64,000 nucleotides of DNA from NCBI GenBank assembly GCA_947570215.1, contig CANOTO010000004.1, positions 28,522-92,521 of the forward strand. Direction: 5' to 3'. Shown piece by piece: positions 62,473-64,000 of the stretch. Numbering within the stretch: the first letter of the stretch is position 1; every line of letters starts with the position of its first letter. The DNA is from an uncultured Clostridia bacterium (GTDB lineage: Bacteria; Bacillota; Clostridia; Christensenellales; CAG-314). Below the pieces are notes generated by a model. It was not told where the DNA came from, did no database searches, and was given only the letters and a program-made list of their open reading frames with translations. Made by a program: the position numbers and the translations under genes.

Positions 62473-62847
62473 ATGGACGCAAGCGTAAGAAAAAATACTA
62501 TTCTTCAATCTATCAAGGCAGGCGCGCTGTCGCTGGTGTTTTCCTGTGTTGCCGTACTGTTATTGGCTTTGTTAGCCAAACTGTGTAATATCGGTGATAA
62601 TATTTTGCCTATAATCAATCAAGTATTGAAGGCGATAGCCGTAGCGGTTGGAACGTTGATTTCCGTTAAAGACGAGAAATTTCTGCTTAAAGCGGTTATC
62701 GGAGCAATCTTGTTTTGGCTGTTATCGTTCGGTCTGTTTGCTATAATGGGCGGCAAGTTTAATATAGGACAAATTGCTTTGGATTTGGGCGTCGCGTTGG
62801 TTGTCGCAATAATCGTTGCTCTTATAAAAAGCCGCAGAGCGGCATAG
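62473..62847 (+). CDS. TIGR04086-type small membrane protein
   Basis: 124 aa with four hydrophobic helices (about 14-37, 43-63, 69-91, 96-117). By topology, length and position after yajC and before secD it matches the TIGR04086 family of Firmicutes membrane proteins, function unknown. Ribosome site in a hairpin arm. Confidence 0.82.
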   Translation: MDASVRKNTILQSIKAGALSLVFSCVAVLLLALLAKLCNIGDNILPIINQVLKAIAVAVGTLISVKDEKFLLKAVIGAILFWLLSFGLFAIMGGKFNIGQIALDLGVALVVAIIVALIKSRRAA

Positions 62848-62889
62848 CGTGTTGTGTTAATTCGCTAATATAGGAAAAATATAGCATAA

Positions 62890-62928
62890 AAGTTCTTAAA
62901 ACGTGTAACGCGGTTTAAGAACTTTTTA
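62890..62928 (+). terminator. Terminator after the TIGR04086-type gene
   Basis: AAGTTCTTAAA/TTTAAGAACTT 11-bp arms with a 13-nt loop containing a further C/G pairing, then TTT. The stretch 62929-63086 holds no gene. Confidence 0.82.
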
Positions 62929-63086
62929 TATTGTACTTTTCAGTAGGGTTTTATATGACCGCGTGTCGGAGTTTTGTAAAAAGTTCAAGACAGTCGATAT
63001 TGACAAAATATTGCGTCCGACAGCGTGCTTCTACATTTTTTAATTATTCTGAAAGGCAATCTGTGTCGAAAACAACCGAAAAGTAA

Positions 63087-63115
63087 TTGACTATTTTGTT
63101 AACTGCTATTATAAT
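63087..63115 (+). promoter_or_regulatory. SigA-type promoter of the secD-like gene
   Basis: -35 TTGACT (63087-63092), 17 nt, -10 TATAAT (63110-63115), 38 bp before the ATG. Confidence 0.82.
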
Positions 63116-63153
63116 AGAATGGTTAAGTTAGGCAATAGTCAAGGAGGCTCACA

Positions 63154-64000
63154 ATGACAAAGACTACGTCCATAGTATTATTCTGTATAATTACGGCAAT
63201 AGTACTGTTTTTCGGGGTATTTGCGTTCTTATCGGTACCCGATGGACTGGATTACGGCACGTACGGTGAATTTTATTCGGCGTATGACGTTATACAAAAA
63301 AGCGGTTTATTCACAGATACTACTCGCTCTACGTATCAAACGAAATTGAACGAAGGCGTTGACTTTAGATCGGTACAAAAAACAATAAACGCAAGACTGC
63401 AAAGTATTTACGGATATTACAGCGTGGATATCATTAACAAAGACGGTTTGACTACGATTGTTATGCCTAAAACGGCTCCTATCGGACACAAAGTTAATAC
63501 GTCGCGCCCAAGCGCGGCTTCGATCCTGAGCAGCGTTACGGCGGTAGGCAAAGTAGAAATACTTAGCACAGCGTATTCCCAAGACGCAAAATACGAAGAA
63601 GACAAGGTTGTGTTGTCCGCAGAGCATTTCCGCAGAGCTCGTACGCAGACGTACGCTCAGGCGGCTCAAACGTTCTATATTTGCGAAGTAAAGCTGACAG
63701 CGGAAGGCGTAAAACTTGCCGATAAAAGTTTGACGGCGAATTCGCAATACGTTTTTGCAATAGACGGTTCCGTCGCAAGTTTCGCCGTTTATACCAACGG
63801 CAGTTTGCAAATTTACAGCGCGTCTAATTTGGGAAGCAAGACGGTTGCAAGTTATATTAAAAACGGTGCGCTCGGAGCCGAACTTACGTTGGACGAAACG
63901 GGAGATATCGATGTTGCGAACAAGACCAGTTGGGTTTACGCTGCCGTAATGGGCGTGATTGTTCTCGCCACGTTTGTATTTTTCACAGTTCGTTATAAAA
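63154..64000 (+). CDS. secD: SecD-like protein translocase subunit, 5' part (runs off the right edge)
   Basis: 282 codons visible from ATG 63154 (AAGGAGG, 6-nt spacer), no stop. One N-terminal helix (about 6-28), then an outside domain of about 225 residues with SVQKTINARLQSIYGYYSVD and KVELTAEGVKLADK-like content (CEVKLTAEGVKLA), SNLGSKTVASYIKNGALGAE and a second helix beginning at WVYAAVMGVIVLATFVFF. GALGAEL before the helix resembles SecD (SGALPAPL). Position after yajC supports SecD, which uses proton-motive force to help pull secreted proteins. Confidence 0.8.
   Translation, partial: MTKTTSIVLFCIITAIVLFFGVFAFLSVPDGLDYGTYGEFYSAYDVIQKSGLFTDTTRSTYQTKLNEGVDFRSVQKTINARLQSIYGYYSVDIINKDGLTTIVMPKTAPIGHKVNTSRPSAASILSSVTAVGKVEILSTAYSQDAKYEEDKVVLSAEHFRRARTQTYAQAAQTFYICEVKLTAEGVKLADKSLTANSQYVFAIDGSVASFAVYTNGSLQIYSASNLGSKTVASYIKNGALGAELTLDETGDIDVANKTSWVYAAVMGVIVLATFVFFTVRYK

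Noticed and set aside
63064..63070. TGTCGAA (0A-box core) before the secD-like promoter
   Set aside because: A 7-mer is expected several times in 64 kb by chance and secD is not a known Spo0A target.

Overview
The window looks like a chromosomal segment from a spore-forming, uncultured-type Clostridia (Firmicutes) genome. Evidence: sporulation genes (yqfC, yqfD, spo0A, a ytxC-like gene), Firmicutes gene orders (yqfC-yqfD-phoH-pgpH-ybeY-era-yqzL-recO; mraZ-rsmH-ftsL-pbpB-murE-mraY-murD-ftsW; infC-rpmI-rplT), a T-box on thrS, an M-box on mgtE, strong AGGAGG ribosome sites with TTG/GTG starts, and a MurE with the meso-diaminopimelate DNPR motif. I see no rRNA, tRNA, CRISPR array, prophage or insertion sequence.

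Layout. 1-3 kb: minus-strand partial unknown gene, then a gdpD-type phosphodiesterase and membrane protein. 3.3-6.2 kb: copper export (copA with a C-terminal metal-binding domain, csoR). 6.3-12.3 kb: the yqfC-to-recO cluster. 12.5-16.1 kb: heterodimeric ABC exporter. 16.2-18.8 kb: minus-strand zinc/cadmium efflux operon (arsR/smtB-type regulator, separate HMA protein, P1B ATPase) with a clear promoter and operator. 18.9-27.1 kb: accessory region with a collagen-like protein, cold-shock protein, M-box/mgtE, an unusual spo0A, a tetR regulator, a probable coat protein behind a SigK-like promoter, a broken gene, and a metallophosphoesterase. 27.4-40.8 kb: division and cell-wall cluster from mraZ to ftsZ, with murA inside but no murG, murC, murB or murF. 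40.8-50.1 kb: asnS, an AT-rich gap, a Lys/Ser/Asn-rich small protein, two large lipoproteins (beta-helix and phospholipase-D-like), acpP, an alkD-like gene and ytxC. 50.1-54.0 kb: T-box/thrS, a broken zinc-ribbon gene and infC-rpmI-rplT with an RNA switch. 54-64 kb: rRNA methyltransferase, yebC, two decayed genes, ruvCAB, queA, tgt, yajC, a TIGR04086-type gene and the start of a secD-like gene.

The most interesting signals are: (1) a Spo0A whose receiver has lost its acidic pocket and carries Glu at the phospho-acceptor position; (2) an 11-G homopolymer exactly between -35 and -10 of a small zinc-ribbon membrane protein gene, a classic layout for promoter phase variation; (3) a complete ribosome site and ATG inside copA that could make a free CopZ-like chaperone from the same frame; (4) an AUU start codon on infC; (5) several genes whose -10 box lies 6-7 nt before the ATG with no ribosome site, suggesting leaderless mRNAs; (6) a paired beta-helix and PLD-like lipoprotein locus.
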